Positions 26,774-36,918 of a stretch of 64,000 nucleotides of DNA are shown here, piece after piece. The stretch lies in the NCBI RefSeq assembly GCF_005845365.1, contig NZ_CP040509.1, forward strand, positions 248,001 to 312,000. Direction: 5' to 3'. A program made the position numbers and the translations under genes. Position 1 is the stretch's first letter. Every line of letters begins with the position of its first letter. A model generated the notes under the pieces. That model was not told the origin of the DNA, did not search any database, and saw only the letters and a program-made list of their open reading frames with translations. The stretch comes from Rhodoluna limnophila (GTDB taxonomy: Bacteria > Actinomycetota > Actinomycetes > Actinomycetales > Microbacteriaceae).

Positions 26774-27079
26774 ATGGACAGTCGTAGTCGTGTACCAGAG
26801 AACTGGTTTGTCGACCCGATCCGGCTAGGTGTCGCGGGGGCGTACTCAGATCCAGAAAATGATCCACTATCTTGGCAGGCTGATGCGCTTTGTGCTCAGA
26901 CCGACCCAGAAGCGTTCTTTCCTGAAAAGGGTGGCTCAACTCGAGATGCTAAGCGCATTTGCCAGGGCTGCGAAGTTAAAGCTCAGTGCCTTGACTACGC
27001 GTTGGCAAACGATGAGCGCTTTGGCATCTGGGGTGGCCTATCTGAGCGCGAGCGTCGCAAGCTAAAGAAGCGCGCTTAA
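26774..27079 (+). CDS. whiB2: WhiB-family iron-sulfur transcriptional regulator (WhiB2-like)
   Basis: A 101-aa Wbl protein. Four cluster-binding cysteines are present at 40, 63, 66 and 72 (C-x22-C-x2-C-x5-C), followed by the GIWGGLSERERRKLKKR turn and basic DNA-binding tail. In Actinobacteria WhiB2/WhmD controls cell division and septation. The position between manA and a glycosyltransferase/manB block corresponds to Rv3260c, which supports the whiB2 assignment over other Wbl types. Start ATG follows AAGGAAATAAGTA. The promoter region carries two perfect dyads and shares a motif with the upstream region of the second whiB gene at 47 kb. Confidence 0.9.
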   Translation: MDSRSRVPENWFVDPIRLGVAGAYSDPENDPLSWQADALCAQTDPEAFFPEKGGSTRDAKRICQGCEVKAQCLDYALANDERFGIWGGLSERERRKLKKRA

Positions 27080-27103
27080 TTCTGCGGCTGTGAGCCTTAG
27101 CTC

Positions 27104-29941
27104 ATGATGCAATCAGTAACCGCGGTAGTTATCGCACATGATGAGCCAGACTATTTTGCGGCAACGCTAGCGGCCCTAAAAAATCAATCACGACTCCCTG
27201 AACAGGTTGTCATTGTTGATACATCTAACGATGACCGCTGTGAGCAGTTGGCCAAGGATGCCGGATTCGAACAGATTCTCAAACTGTCTCCGAAATCCAA
27301 TCTGGCAAAAATTACAGCAGTCGCCCGAGAGGTTTCCGGTGAATCTCGCTGGCTTTGGCTGCTGCATGACGATAGTGCTCCATTAGCCGACGCACTCAAA
27401 AACCTCCTCCTGGCCACTGAGGTTTCGCCATCGGTGGTTATCGCCGGCCCAAAGCAGGTTGAGTGGTCCGATAACCGGGTAGTGATGCAGCAGGGTTTGA
27501 CGCTCACTCCATTCGGTGATCTTTTCTCGTTGGTACGAGGTGAACTTGACCAAGGGCAGCATGATGACACAGATGACGTCTTGGCGGTCGGTACCGCTGG
27601 CGCGCTCATCAGGGTCGATGCTTTTGACCAGTTGGGTGGCTTCGATCACCGTGCCCCCGCACTCGCAGCCGACTTCGACTTTTCAATCCGCGCTCGTTTG
27701 GCCGGTTTCAGAGTTATCGTCGTGCCGACCGCAAAAATTGCTCACGCTGGTTTGTCGCTTGCCGGTGCTCGGCCGCGCCGCTGGCTAAAAACCTCGCCTA
27801 AGGCAGCCCGAAGACGAGCAGCCATTCACTTACGCCTGGTTTACTCAGCTTTACCGGCTGCATTGCTGTTTTGGCTTTTCCTGCCACTGATTGGACTGCT
27901 GCGTGCCGTTTGGCGAATTATTGCCAAGCGACCTGACCGAATCTGGTCAGAGATTTCCGCCGCACTGTGGGGCTTCTTCAGCCTTCCGGTAAGGCTAGCC
28001 AGTCGCAGGCGCAAACCAAGGCAAATTCCTTTCAAAAAGCTTCGTTCACTGCGCGCGGATTGGGACTCGGTTCGAGCCAGTGCAAGATCTCAGCTTGATT
28101 CTGAGCAGTCGCGCGCAACCTTAGAGGCATTTGCCAAGGGAACGCTCGAAGGAACCGACCTCAAACCATCACCTGGTTTTGTGGCCTCGGGTGGCCTCTG
28201 GATCGGTGCCCTGCTGATAGCCGTCAGCTGGGCATTCTGGCCAACCAACGTTGCCCTTGTCGGTCCGGGTGCTATGCCACTCAATGGCTCGTGGCTAGAA
28301 CTGTTTGCCAGGGCCGGAACCAGCTATCAAGAGATTGGTTTCGGTTTTTACGGCCCAAGTGATCCGTTCGCGTGGGTTCTGGTCTTGCTTGGCGCCCTTA
28401 CTTTCTGGGCCCCATCGCTGTCTATTGCCATTGTGTTTTTGTTGGCCAAGGCAATTGCCTTTGCCGGAGCCTGGCGATTTATCGGGCTGGTTGCCGGGTC
28501 TGCTGTGGTTCGAACCCTTGCCGCCCTAGCGTTTGCGTTTTGGCCGGCTTTTACCGTTGCCCAACTTGAAGCTCGGGTGCCGGCAGTTCTAGCAATCACA
28601 GCATTGCCTTGGTTGGGGTTGGCTTTGGCCCGCGTGGCAGCAATTGGCAAAGTAACCAAGTCAACCCAGCAAACCTGGTCTTGGGTAGCAGTTGCCGGAC
28701 TACTGTTTGTAGTCGTTGGCGCCAGCGCTCCTTCAACCATCCCGGTGCTGTTGATTTCTCTAGCCGTGCTCGCCGGCATCCGAATCCGCCGACTCGGATA
28801 CTTGGTATGGGTTCCACTGCCGTTGGCTGCAGTATTTGGCCCAACCGTTTTGTGGCAGCTCCAAAATCTCAATCCGTTGGCATTGCTGGCCGATCCAGGT
28901 TTGCCCCAGGCAACTGCTGCAGTAGAGCCGTGGCAGTTCCTTCTCGGTGGGTTTAGCTACGGTGCCGATTTCCCAGTAATTGGTCAGGTTGGGCTATGGG
29001 TTGCCGCGCTGGTGGTAGCCCTAGCACTGGCCGCCACTCTCTCAGCTCGTTGGGCACTCAGTTCAACCATCTGGCTTTTTGCCTTGGTGGCTCTTTCGGG
29101 CGCTTGGTTGCTGTCGCAGGTTGAGTTTGTGGCCAGCGTCAGCGGAACCAGTCAGGCTGCTGAAGGGTTCGTAGCCGGATCACCGCTGGCTCTAATTGCG
29201 ATTTTCGGCTTGTGCGTTGCCACGCTTGCCGGAGTGACTCTTGACCAACTGAATTCGGTTGTGGCGCGCCGCTGGTTGGCTGGCGGTCTCGTGTTGGCTT
29301 CATTGGTTCCGGCATTAGCGCTCTACACAGCCGCCGTGCCTCAGGTTTCCTACAACGATGGTCGCGTGGTCCCATCCATCGTTGCCGCTGAGGCCCAGCA
29401 GGGTGTGGCTCTGAAGCTATTGGTTTTGAACCCAACCGCTCACGAAGATGGAACGGTTAGCTACTCAGCTGAACTGGTTTCAGGGCAGGGCGTTTATTTT
29501 GAAAACCAGAGCATCAACTACCGTTTTTCTCTTGCAGAACAAAAGGGAGAGGCCGTGGATGAACTCACCGGTCTGGTTGGTGGCTTAGTAGCTGCCAACA
29601 ACTCCGATCTTCAGGCTGATCTTTTCGACGCCGGCATCGGCTATATCTTGGTTCCGCCAGCAGACACTGCCGCCCGCGGAGATCTAGCCATCAGTCTCAA
29701 CTCGGTGAAAGAACTTGAGGCTGTCGGCGAAACCGATTTTGGTGGATTGTGGCGAGTTGCCGAGCCAAACACCACCCTCAAGAATGAGCCGGTGACCGAA
29801 TCTAACCTTTGGTCGATCACCAAGGGTGCTCAGGCCGCAGTATTGGCTGCCTTTGTTCTGCTTGCCTTGCCAACTTCAACCAACCGTCGCCGAGTTGCCG
29901 GCGAGAGCTCAATCTTTGTTGAGGCGGGTGACGAAAACTAA
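27104..29941 (+). CDS. Large membrane glycosyltransferase family 2 protein
   Basis: A 945-aa protein. Residues 1 to about 230 are a GT-A family 2 domain (AVVIAHDEPDYFAATLAAL, VVIVDTSNDDR, LLHDDSAPLADAL with the metal-binding acidic pair, and a GGFDHRAPALAADFDF acceptor region). A hydrophobic hairpin follows near 245-275, then about ten membrane segments in residues 370-750, and an extracytoplasmic C-terminal region ending with a last membrane helix near 915. The enzyme would add a sugar to a lipid carrier or wall polymer. It starts 24 bp after whiB2; ATGs at 27104 and 27107 are both possible. The next gene overlaps by one base. Donor and acceptor are unknown. Confidence 0.85.
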   Translation: MMQSVTAVVIAHDEPDYFAATLAALKNQSRLPEQVVIVDTSNDDRCEQLAKDAGFEQILKLSPKSNLAKITAVAREVSGESRWLWLLHDDSAPLADALKNLLLATEVSPSVVIAGPKQVEWSDNRVVMQQGLTLTPFGDLFSLVRGELDQGQHDDTDDVLAVGTAGALIRVDAFDQLGGFDHRAPALAADFDFSIRARLAGFRVIVVPTAKIAHAGLSLAGARPRRWLKTSPKAARRRAAIHLRLVYSALPAALLFWLFLPLIGLLRAVWRIIAKRPDRIWSEISAALWGFFSLPVRLASRRRKPRQIPFKKLRSLRADWDSVRASARSQLDSEQSRATLEAFAKGTLEGTDLKPSPGFVASGGLWIGALLIAVSWAFWPTNVALVGPGAMPLNGSWLELFARAGTSYQEIGFGFYGPSDPFAWVLVLLGALTFWAPSLSIAIVFLLAKAIAFAGAWRFIGLVAGSAVVRTLAALAFAFWPAFTVAQLEARVPAVLAITALPWLGLALARVAAIGKVTKSTQQTWSWVAVAGLLFVVVGASAPSTIPVLLISLAVLAGIRIRRLGYLVWVPLPLAAVFGPTVLWQLQNLNPLALLADPGLPQATAAVEPWQFLLGGFSYGADFPVIGQVGLWVAALVVALALAATLSARWALSSTIWLFALVALSGAWLLSQVEFVASVSGTSQAAEGFVAGSPLALIAIFGLCVATLAGVTLDQLNSVVARRWLAGGLVLASLVPALALYTAAVPQVSYNDGRVVPSIVAAEAQQGVALKLLVLNPTAHEDGTVSYSAELVSGQGVYFENQSINYRFSLAEQKGEAVDELTGLVGGLVAANNSDLQADLFDAGIGYILVPPADTAARGDLAISLNSVKELEAVGETDFGGLWRVAEPNTTLKNEPVTESNLWSITKGAQAAVLAAFVLLALPTSTNRRRVAGESSIFVEAGDEN

Positions 29942-31266
29942 TGCTCAAGAAATTACTTGCGCTTGCTGCAGTGGCCTCAATCGGCACGACCGGCGCTATT
30001 TACGCGCCAAGTTTTGATTACCAGGTTGGCTCCCTGCCGGCCAGCACCTCACTCGACGTAAAAGCACGCGACCTTAGCCTGGTTTGCCCGGGTGGCCTTT
30101 ACCAATCCGGCGGTGCCTCGGGCACCAAACTGGGTTCTTTTGTTTCGGTCGGCACACCTGAGTTGGCCAGCCAGTTCAACGGCCCCGATGGCACCGAGCT
30201 GGTGGAATCTGATGGTGTTTATACCGTGGTTGATCCGGCAGGTGTTGCAACGCAGGGTTCGGCTTTGCTCAACGTGGGGCAGATTCAGCTGGGTAAAACT
30301 TCAAGCATCTCTGGGCTTGCCGGTACTGCTTGCCAGCGCCCATCGAGTGACATTTGGTTAAGCGGCGGAGACACCACCACCGGTCACGAGGCTCTGCTGA
30401 TTCTTCGAAACCCAACTGCCGTTGACGCAACCGTTGATCTCGAGATTTTCACCGAGGGTGGCGCTATCGACGCCGCTGGTCTCAACGGAATTTCTGTGGT
30501 TGCGGGCAAGGTCACGGTATTGCCGCTGGCTAGTTTGGTGCCACGTTCATCGGGGTTTGTTACCCACGTGTCTGCCAAAGGCGGTGCAGTGGCCGCTTGG
30601 GTGCAGCAGCGCAACGTAAACGGACTCACCGCTGTTGGCGTCGACTACATTTCACCATCGGCACCGGCTGCCAAAGAATCCGTCGTGCCAGGAATTTTCA
30701 TTCGCGGTGTCGCACTGGCCAAGAAGCTGGCCGATGCTGATGAAGCTTATGCCGACCTGGTAACTACGGTTCGTTTTTTCAATCCTGGTACTTCAGCGGC
30801 AACCGTCACCGCTCAAATCATGGGGTCAAATTCAAAGACCTTTGGAACTGTGATTCAGCAGGATGTAAAGCCTGGCGCTATGGTTGATGTGCCGCTCACC
30901 GAGCTGGCTGACGGCGACTATGTGGCTTTGGTAAATTCCAACACCGATGTTCTGGTCTCGGTCCGATTGCCGCGTGTAGTGACCGGTTCTGCTCCAGACT
31001 TCACTTGGCTGGCTTCGGCAGACCTTTCGCTTACTGAGCGCAAAATCACAGTGCCGGCATCCGGGTTGACCAAACTTTGCACCTACAACCTGGTGACCAA
31101 AGATATTCGCGTCACACGGGTTACCCCAAACGCCACGCTGACCATTCCGGCTTCTACCGAACAAGTTGCGGCGGTGCTGATTGTTGATATCAATGGCGCG
31201 GTGGCCAACCTGCCGGTGCTAGACCAAAAGAACCTAAGCGGAAAAGTCTCAGTCTCGGTCCATTAG
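29941..31266 (+). CDS. Exported protein of DUF5719 type
   Basis: A 441-aa protein with one N-terminal hydrophobic signal or anchor (residues about 4-22), a cysteine pair region (LVCPGG, TACQRP) and a long beta-rich domain. In gene order and layout it matches the DUF5719 proteins found after the large glycosyltransferase and before the Rv3259-type gene in Microbacteriaceae; I assign it mainly on that basis. Its ATG overlaps the glycosyltransferase stop by one base (TAATG), so the two are coupled. A role in the surface glycan made by its partner is likely but unproven. Its 3' end overlaps the convergent next gene by 18 bases. Confidence 0.75.
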   Translation: MLKKLLALAAVASIGTTGAIYAPSFDYQVGSLPASTSLDVKARDLSLVCPGGLYQSGGASGTKLGSFVSVGTPELASQFNGPDGTELVESDGVYTVVDPAGVATQGSALLNVGQIQLGKTSSISGLAGTACQRPSSDIWLSGGDTTTGHEALLILRNPTAVDATVDLEIFTEGGAIDAAGLNGISVVAGKVTVLPLASLVPRSSGFVTHVSAKGGAVAAWVQQRNVNGLTAVGVDYISPSAPAAKESVVPGIFIRGVALAKKLADADEAYADLVTTVRFFNPGTSAATVTAQIMGSNSKTFGTVIQQDVKPGAMVDVPLTELADGDYVALVNSNTDVLVSVRLPRVVTGSAPDFTWLASADLSLTERKITVPASGLTKLCTYNLVTKDIRVTRVTPNATLTIPASTEQVAAVLIVDINGAVANLPVLDQKNLSGKVSVSVH

Positions 31267-31659
31267 TTCCCAAGGCTCTTTGCCCAGCAGCTTGGCAACT
31301 GCCGAGAACACACATTCTTCGATGTGCATCCGTTCGTGCAAGGCATCCGACCTGCGAACGTGCCCTAGGCGCTCAATTGGCAGACGGTAAATGATTATTG
31401 TCATGTCTTCGTGCCGCACTGACCACCGAGTTACCGAAACAGCATCCGGTCCCAACTTGGGCGCATCGCGCACCTGCCATTTGAGGTTGTTAAGTTCATC
31501 GGGGTAGACCGACTGCAAGAATTCGCAGGCCCCATTCACAATCTGGGCAAAGCTGGTGTTTCTGGAGCCAGTTCTAAACAGCGGGCTCAGCAGCAGTTGG
31601 CGTGAACCGCGCCCGTGGCGGTCTCGATAACTGCCTCTAGAGCGTGACCCATCAACCAT
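31249..31659 (-). CDS. Rv3259-like metallopeptidase-family protein
   Basis: A 136-aa cytosolic protein resembling the actinobacterial proteins annotated as metallopeptidase family between whiB2 and pmmA (Rv3259 position). Conserved features are the TIIIYRLPIERLGH strand region and the C-terminal HERMHIEECVFSAVAKLLG with a DPWEL-like ending (EPWELMDRD). The usual zincin HExxH is not present; the spacing is HERMHIE, so catalytic activity is doubtful. It is encoded opposite to its neighbours and is divergent from manB by 67 bp. Function unknown; confidence concerns the gene and its family position, not activity. Confidence 0.7.
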   Translation of the reverse strand: MVDGSRSRGSYRDRHGRGSRQLLLSPLFRTGSRNTSFAQIVNGACEFLQSVYPDELNNLKWQVRDAPKLGPDAVSVTRWSVRHEDMTIIIYRLPIERLGHVRRSDALHERMHIEECVFSAVAKLLGKEPWELMDRD

Positions 31660-31726
31660 GAGGCCAGTCTATTTGAGGGCCCGCCTTGGTATTCTTGTAG
31701 TTCTGCCACTAAAGATTTGGAGTTTC

Positions 31727-33148
31727 ATGTCTATCGACTGGAATGCACTCGTTAAGACCTACGACGTGCGCGGTTTGGTTGGCTCTCAACTGACCACCAA
31801 AGTAGTGGCTGCGCTGGCTGCCGGCTTTGTAGATGAGCTAGATGCTGCCGGTCAAGATGTCATCGTTGGGCATGACATGCGTGACTCGTCACCTGAATTT
31901 GCCGATGCCTTTGCCGAGGGCGCTCAAGCGCGCGGTGCCAATGTTGTTTCGATCGGGCTGTGCTCAACCGATGAGTCTTACTTTGCCTCAGGAATCCTGA
32001 ATGCGCCGGCAGCGATGTTTACCGCCAGCCACAACCCTGCGACCTACAACGGAATCAAGTTTTCACGAGCCGGAGCCAGGGGCATCAGCCTGGATACCGG
32101 TTTGGCCAACATCCGCGATCGAGCCAAGGCTTACATTGAGAACGGCATCGACGAGGTTAATGAGCCGGGCACCTATCGCGACCTTCACGTTTTGGTTCCG
32201 TATGCCAGCTACCTCCGTGAACTGGTAAACCTAAGCTCGATCCGCCCGCTAAAAGTTGTGGTTGACGCCGGCAACGGTATGGGTGGCATGACAGTTCCTG
32301 CCGTACTCGGCACCGCCTCCGATCTAGAGCACTTGCCGCTTGAAATTATCCCGATGTACTTCGAGCTCGACGGTTCGTTCCCGAACCATGAGGCCAATCC
32401 GTTGGACCCTAAGAACCTAGTTGACCTGCAGAAAGCAGTCGTTGAGCACGGAGCCGACATCGGTTTGGCTTTCGATGGCGATGCAGACCGCTGTTTTGTG
32501 GTTGACGAACTTGGCCAGCCGGTAACCCCTTCAGCAGTGGCGGCAATTGTTGCTCGCCGCGAGATTGCCCGCGAGCGTGCTACCAATCCAGGTGCTCCGG
32601 TCACCGTTCTTCACAACCTTTTGACCTCAAAGGTGGTCGAAGAGGTTATCGAAGCCGACGGCGCCAAGCCGGTCAAGACCAAGGTCGGCCACTCACTAAT
32701 CAAAGACCAAATGGCGGCTACCAACGCAATTTTCGGCGGCGAACACTCGGCCCACTATTACTTCCGTGATTTCTGGGGTGCCGATAACGGAATGTTGGCA
32801 GCTATGCACGTGTTGGCAGAGTTTGGATCTCACGATCTTCCACTTTCACAATTTGCCAAACAGTACAACCCTTACTACCTAAGCGGCGAAATCAATTCGA
32901 CCGTTTCTGATGTCCCAGCCGCCAAGGCTCGTGTTCAGGCAGCTTTTGCTGACCGTGCCGACTTTGATGAGTTTGACGGCATCACAGCGCAAGGCAAGCC
33001 TGCTGAAGCTGGTTCCTGGTGGTGGTTCAACGTTCGTTCATCGAACACCGAGCCGTTACTACGCCTAAATGTCGAAGCCAAAAATGAGGCCGACATGATC
33101 CAGATTCGCGATGAAGTCCTAGGGCTCATCCAGCAGAAAGCAGAATAA
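31727..33148 (+). CDS. manB: Phosphomannomutase/phosphoglucomutase
   Basis: Converts mannose-6-phosphate to mannose-1-phosphate for GDP-mannose and glycan synthesis. The 473-aa enzyme has the phosphoserine loop [16 protein letters not shown] (about 100-115), the metal loop [10 protein letters not shown] (about 247-256), the sugar loop [10 protein letters not shown] and the phosphate loop [11 protein letters not shown]. The ATG at 31727 is supported by GGAG five bases upstream; a longer frame beginning at 31658 is open but lacks family sequence. Its position corresponds to pmmA (Rv3257c). ahcY follows after one base, so translation of the two is coupled. Confidence 0.94.
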   Translation: MSIDWNALVKTYDVRGLVGSQLTTKVVAALAAGFVDELDAAGQDVIVGHDMRDSSPEFADAFAEGAQARGANVVSIGLCSTDESYFASGILNAPAAMFTASHNPATYNGIKFSRAGARGISLDTGLANIRDRAKAYIENGIDEVNEPGTYRDLHVLVPYASYLRELVNLSSIRPLKVVVDAGNGMGGMTVPAVLGTASDLEHLPLEIIPMYFELDGSFPNHEANPLDPKNLVDLQKAVVEHGADIGLAFDGDADRCFVVDELGQPVTPSAVAAIVARREIARERATNPGAPVTVLHNLLTSKVVEEVIEADGAKPVKTKVGHSLIKDQMAATNAIFGGEHSAHYYFRDFWGADNGMLAAMHVLAEFGSHDLPLSQFAKQYNPYYLSGEINSTVSDVPAAKARVQAAFADRADFDEFDGITAQGKPAEAGSWWWFNVRSSNTEPLLRLNVEAKNEADMIQIRDEVLGLIQQKAE

Positions 33149-33149
33149 T

Positions 33150-34622
33150 TTGTCATCGAACACCGCTTTTGAGTTCAGAGTTGCTGACCTTTCACTGGCC
33201 GAGTCCGGCCGCCACCAGTTGCGTCTGGCTGAAAACGAGATGCCGGGCCTGATGGCCATTCGTGCCGAGTTTGCTCCGAGCCAGCCGCTAAAGGGTGCTC
33301 GAATCACCGGTTCGTTGCACATGACTGTGCAGACCGCCGTGCTGATCGAGACTCTTGTGGCTCTTGGCGCACAGGTTCGCTGGGCGTCTTGCAACATCTT
33401 CTCTACCCAGGATGAAGCCGCAGCTGCTGTAGTTGTTGGCCTAAACGGAACCCCTGAAGAGCCAAAGGGCACCCCGGTTTTTGCTTGGAAGGGTGAGAGC
33501 CTCGAAGAGTACTGGTGGTGCACCGACCGCATCTTCGACTGGTCTTCAGAGGCAGAAGCAGAGGGTGCTGACTACACCGGCCCAAACATGATTCTTGACG
33601 ACGGCGGAGACGCCACCCTGTTGGTCCACAAGGGCCGCGAGTTTGAACTTGCCGGCGCCGTTCCGGCCAAGACCGACGCTGACTCTGAGGAGTACGGAGT
33701 AATTCTTGAGCTGCTAAAGAAGTCTTTGGTCTTGGACCCAACCCGCTTCACCCGCATCGCAGCTGAAATCAAGGGTGTCACCGAAGAGACCACCACCGGT
33801 GTGCACCGCCTGTACGACTTCTTCAAGAGCGGCAAATTGCTATTCCCGGCAATCAACGTGAACGACTCGGTTACCAAGTCCAAGTTCGACAACAAGTACG
33901 GCATCCGCCACTCACTGCCAGATGGTTTGAACCGCGCGACTGACACCCTTATCGGTGGAAAGACCGTTTGGGTTGCCGGCTACGGTGACGTTGGTAAGGG
34001 TTCAGCCGATGCAATGCGCGGCCAGGGCGCCCGAGTAATCGTCAGCGAAGTTGACCCGATCTGTGCCCTGCAGGCCGTTATGGATGGCTACCAAGTTGCC
34101 GCTTTGGAATCGGTCATCGAGACCATCGACATCTTTGTAACCGCCACCGGAAACACCGCAATTATCAAGCCAGAGCACCTGATGCAGATGAAGCACCAGG
34201 CCATCATCGCCAACGTTGGTCACTTCGATGACGAGGTCGACATGGCCGGCATCAACCAGATTCCAGGCGTCGAAAAGATTGAGATCAAGCCACAGGTTCA
34301 CGAATGGCGTTTGCCAAACGGCCGTTCGGTCTTGATTCTGAGCGAGGGTCGTTTGATGAACCTTGGCAACGCCACCGGCCACCCAAGCTTCGTGATGAGC
34401 ACCTCGTTTGCCAACCAGGTTTTGGCGCAAATTGAGCTGTTCACCCGCACCGAAGAGTACCCACTTGGCGTCCACATCTTGCCAAAGGCTCTCGACGAAA
34501 AGGTGGCGCGTTTGCACCTTGACGCTCTTGGTGTTGAATTAACTCAGTTGACTGCTCAGCAAGCGGCCTACATCGGTGTACCAATCGAGGGCCCTTATAA
34601 AGTAGACCACTACCGCTACTAA
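33150..34622 (+). CDS. ahcY: S-adenosylhomocysteine hydrolase
   Basis: Cleaves S-adenosylhomocysteine to adenosine and homocysteine, removing the inhibitor left by methyltransferases. The 490-aa protein has [16 protein letters not shown] (substrate domain), [13 protein letters not shown], the NAD fold [15 protein letters not shown] near 275, and the terminal KVDHYRY. The start is TTG at 33150, one base after the manB stop. The next in-frame ATG (about 33240) would remove essential N-terminal sequence, so the TTG is accepted. Homocysteine from this enzyme and MetZ at 54 kb feed the same methionine pool; adenosine goes to Add. mtrA follows 25 bp downstream. Confidence 0.96.
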   Translation: MSSNTAFEFRVADLSLAESGRHQLRLAENEMPGLMAIRAEFAPSQPLKGARITGSLHMTVQTAVLIETLVALGAQVRWASCNIFSTQDEAAAAVVVGLNGTPEEPKGTPVFAWKGESLEEYWWCTDRIFDWSSEAEAEGADYTGPNMILDDGGDATLLVHKGREFELAGAVPAKTDADSEEYGVILELLKKSLVLDPTRFTRIAAEIKGVTEETTTGVHRLYDFFKSGKLLFPAINVNDSVTKSKFDNKYGIRHSLPDGLNRATDTLIGGKTVWVAGYGDVGKGSADAMRGQGARVIVSEVDPICALQAVMDGYQVAALESVIETIDIFVTATGNTAIIKPEHLMQMKHQAIIANVGHFDDEVDMAGINQIPGVEKIEIKPQVHEWRLPNGRSVLILSEGRLMNLGNATGHPSFVMSTSFANQVLAQIELFTRTEEYPLGVHILPKALDEKVARLHLDALGVELTQLTAQQAAYIGVPIEGPYKVDHYRY

Positions 34623-34647
34623 AGTTTCAGAAAGCACAGAGGGGTTC

Positions 34648-35325
34648 ATGCCACACAGTATTTTGGTCGTTGATGACGACAACGCGCTTCGCGAAATGGT
34701 TGGCATTGTCCTAGAGTCTGAGGGCTTTGAAGTCAGCTATCACGATGCTGGATCTGGCGCCTACGAGAAGTTCAACGAAGTCAAGCCAGACTTAGTTCTT
34801 CTTGACGTCATGTTGCCGGGTATGGATGGCATTCAGGTTTGCGAGCAGATTCGCAGCGAATGCGGTACCCCGATCATCATGCTGACGGCAAAGACCGAAA
34901 GCGAAGATGTGGTTCGTGGTCTTGAAGCGGGTGCAGATGACTATGTGGTGAAGCCTTTTGACCCTGCCATTCTGATTGCTCGAATCAAAGCTCGACTGCG
35001 TCCGTTGGCTGAGCCAGAGGGCGAGACCATCACAATTGGTCCGCTCACTCTCGACATCGTGGGGCACGAGGTTCGCCGCGGTGGAGAGAAGCTTTCGCTG
35101 ACCCCGCTGGAGTTCAACCTATTGCTGACCTTGGCATTGAAGCCAAAGCAGGTTTTTACTCGCGAGATGCTGCTTGAGACCGTTTGGGGCTACCACTACA
35201 AGGCTGACACCCGTTTGGTTAACGTTCACGTTCAGCGACTTCGATCAAAGATTGAAGCCGACCCAGACAACCCTCAAATCGTGACCACTGTTCGCGGCAT
35301 TGGTTATAAGGCTGGCCAGAACTAA
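34648..35325 (+). CDS. mtrA: Two-component response regulator MtrA
   Basis: A 225-aa OmpR-family regulator with a receiver domain (about 1-118; DDD at 9-11, phospho-acceptor Asp53 in LLDVMLPGMDG, and the KPF lysine in VVKPFDP) and a winged-helix DNA-binding domain (about 130-225, SLTPLEFNLLLTLAL and RVRGIGYK-like VRGIGYKAG). MtrA regulates replication, division and wall genes in Actinobacteria. The downstream mtrB and lpqB identify it. Start ATG follows AGAGGGG. The mtrB GTG immediately abuts the stop codon. Confidence 0.95.
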   Translation: MPHSILVVDDDNALREMVGIVLESEGFEVSYHDAGSGAYEKFNEVKPDLVLLDVMLPGMDGIQVCEQIRSECGTPIIMLTAKTESEDVVRGLEAGADDYVVKPFDPAILIARIKARLRPLAEPEGETITIGPLTLDIVGHEVRRGGEKLSLTPLEFNLLLTLALKPKQVFTREMLLETVWGYHYKADTRLVNVHVQRLRSKIEADPDNPQIVTTVRGIGYKAGQN

Positions 35326-36918
35326 GTGAAACTTCGAGCAGCCGTTAGCTGGGCGCTCGGTCTCTTCCGCCAATTCCTGCAGGTGCGTGCGGTTTTCTCG
35401 ACCGTAGTGCTGAGCGGGCTTTCGCTGCTCATCATCGGCGGATTTCTCTCGTATTCCATCGGCAACGGTCTTTACAACACCCGTTTGACTCAGTTGCTCA
35501 ATGAGTCTTCTAAGAGTGTTGTCGAGGTTCAAAACTCGTTCTCGGCATCTACCGTGACCGATGAGGTTTCACTGCAAACCCTGCTCAACTCGGTCGTTCC
35601 AAAACTTGAATCCACTGACTCAACCAATAGCCGTCAGGTTGCCCTCTTGCGCACACCGGGCGGGGTTAGCACCCAGGCCCTGCAGAGTCCAATTTCGGCC
35701 GACTTCAATACCGGCCTTCTAACCCCCGATTTTCGTGAGCAGGTCCGTGCCTCTCAGGGCAAGTTGATTTACCAATCAATCGCAATAGGTTCGCAGGATG
35801 GTTCAACCCATCCGGGAGTTGTCGTTGGTGCCCCGGTAGAAATACCAATTGCCGGAGCCTACGAACTGTATTTAGTTTTTGACCTCAACAACGAACAGCA
35901 AACCCTAGATTTTGTTCAGCGCACCCTCGTGTTTGCCGGAATCGTGTTGCTGCTGATCATCGGTGCGATTACCTTTTTTGTCACCAACTGGTTGGTCAAG
36001 CCAGTTCAAGAGGCGGCTATGGTTTCCGAGCAGATTGCCGAAGGTGACCTTGAGAGCCGTCTGCCAGAGCGTGGTGAAGACGTTATTGCCAAACTCGCAC
36101 ACTCGTTCAACCGCATGGCCGACAGTCTTCAAAAGCAGATCACCAAGCTGGCGTCGGTTTCTAAAATGCAACAGCGATTTGTGTCTGACGTCTCGCACGA
36201 GCTGCGTACTCCGCTGACCACCATCAAGCTTGCCGGTGAGGTTATTTTTGCGAGCCGTGAAACCTTGCAGCCGGCAGCCCGCCGCTCGGCTGAGTTGATG
36301 CACGACCAGATCGATCGATTCCAAGATCTGCTCAATGACCTGCTCGAAATTTCGCGCTACGACGCCGGTGCGGTGGCAGCTGAGCTCGAGGTGCAAGACC
36401 TAAACGGTGTGGTTGGAATGGCAATTGTGGGTCTAGAACCGCTTGCGGTTAGCAAGGGTTCGACGATTGAAATTTCGATTCCGCCGGGTGAAGTTGACGC
36501 TGAAATTGATGGACGCCGCATTGAGCGCCTGATTAGAAACCTATTGGCTAACGCAATTGAGCATGGCGAGGGCAAGCCGATTCAGGTTGCCGTCGGGATG
36601 AGCGAGACCGCTGTTGCCGTGAGTGTTACCGACTCTGGTGTTGGAATGAGTCGTGCCCAGGTGGACCGCGTATTTGACCGCTTCTGGCGAGCCGACCCGG
36701 CCCGAAAGCGCACCACCGGTGGAACCGGTTTGGGTTTGGCTATTTCACTTGAGGACACACACCTGCACAGCGGTTGGCTTCAGGTTTGGGCCAAGCCAAA
36801 CGAGGGGGCCTCGTTCCGCCTAACCCTGCCTAGACGCAGGGGAATGGTGTTTACGCAGTCACCATTGCCGCTTCCGCCTAAATCCAAAAGCAAGTCCAAA
36901 AAAGAGGTGAGTGGGTAA
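35326..36918 (+). CDS. mtrB: Sensor histidine kinase MtrB
   Basis: A 530-aa sensor kinase: a first membrane segment at about 22-50, an extracytoplasmic region to about 195, a second segment at about 205-225, HAMP (about 225-280), the phospho-acceptor FVSDVSHELRTPLT with His291, an N-box NLLANAIEHGEG, G1 VTDSGVGMS, F-box FDRFWRADPARKRTTGG and G2 GTGLGLAIS. It starts at GTG with zero spacing after mtrA and overlaps lpqB by one base (TAATG), giving a tightly coupled mtrA-mtrB-lpqB operon. A basic low-complexity tail rich in Lys/Ser ends the protein. Confidence 0.95.
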   Translation: MKLRAAVSWALGLFRQFLQVRAVFSTVVLSGLSLLIIGGFLSYSIGNGLYNTRLTQLLNESSKSVVEVQNSFSASTVTDEVSLQTLLNSVVPKLESTDSTNSRQVALLRTPGGVSTQALQSPISADFNTGLLTPDFREQVRASQGKLIYQSIAIGSQDGSTHPGVVVGAPVEIPIAGAYELYLVFDLNNEQQTLDFVQRTLVFAGIVLLLIIGAITFFVTNWLVKPVQEAAMVSEQIAEGDLESRLPERGEDVIAKLAHSFNRMADSLQKQITKLASVSKMQQRFVSDVSHELRTPLTTIKLAGEVIFASRETLQPAARRSAELMHDQIDRFQDLLNDLLEISRYDAGAVAAELEVQDLNGVVGMAIVGLEPLAVSKGSTIEISIPPGEVDAEIDGRRIERLIRNLLANAIEHGEGKPIQVAVGMSETAVAVSVTDSGVGMSRAQVDRVFDRFWRADPARKRTTGGTGLGLAISLEDTHLHSGWLQVWAKPNEGASFRLTLPRRRGMVFTQSPLPLPPKSKSKSKKEVSG

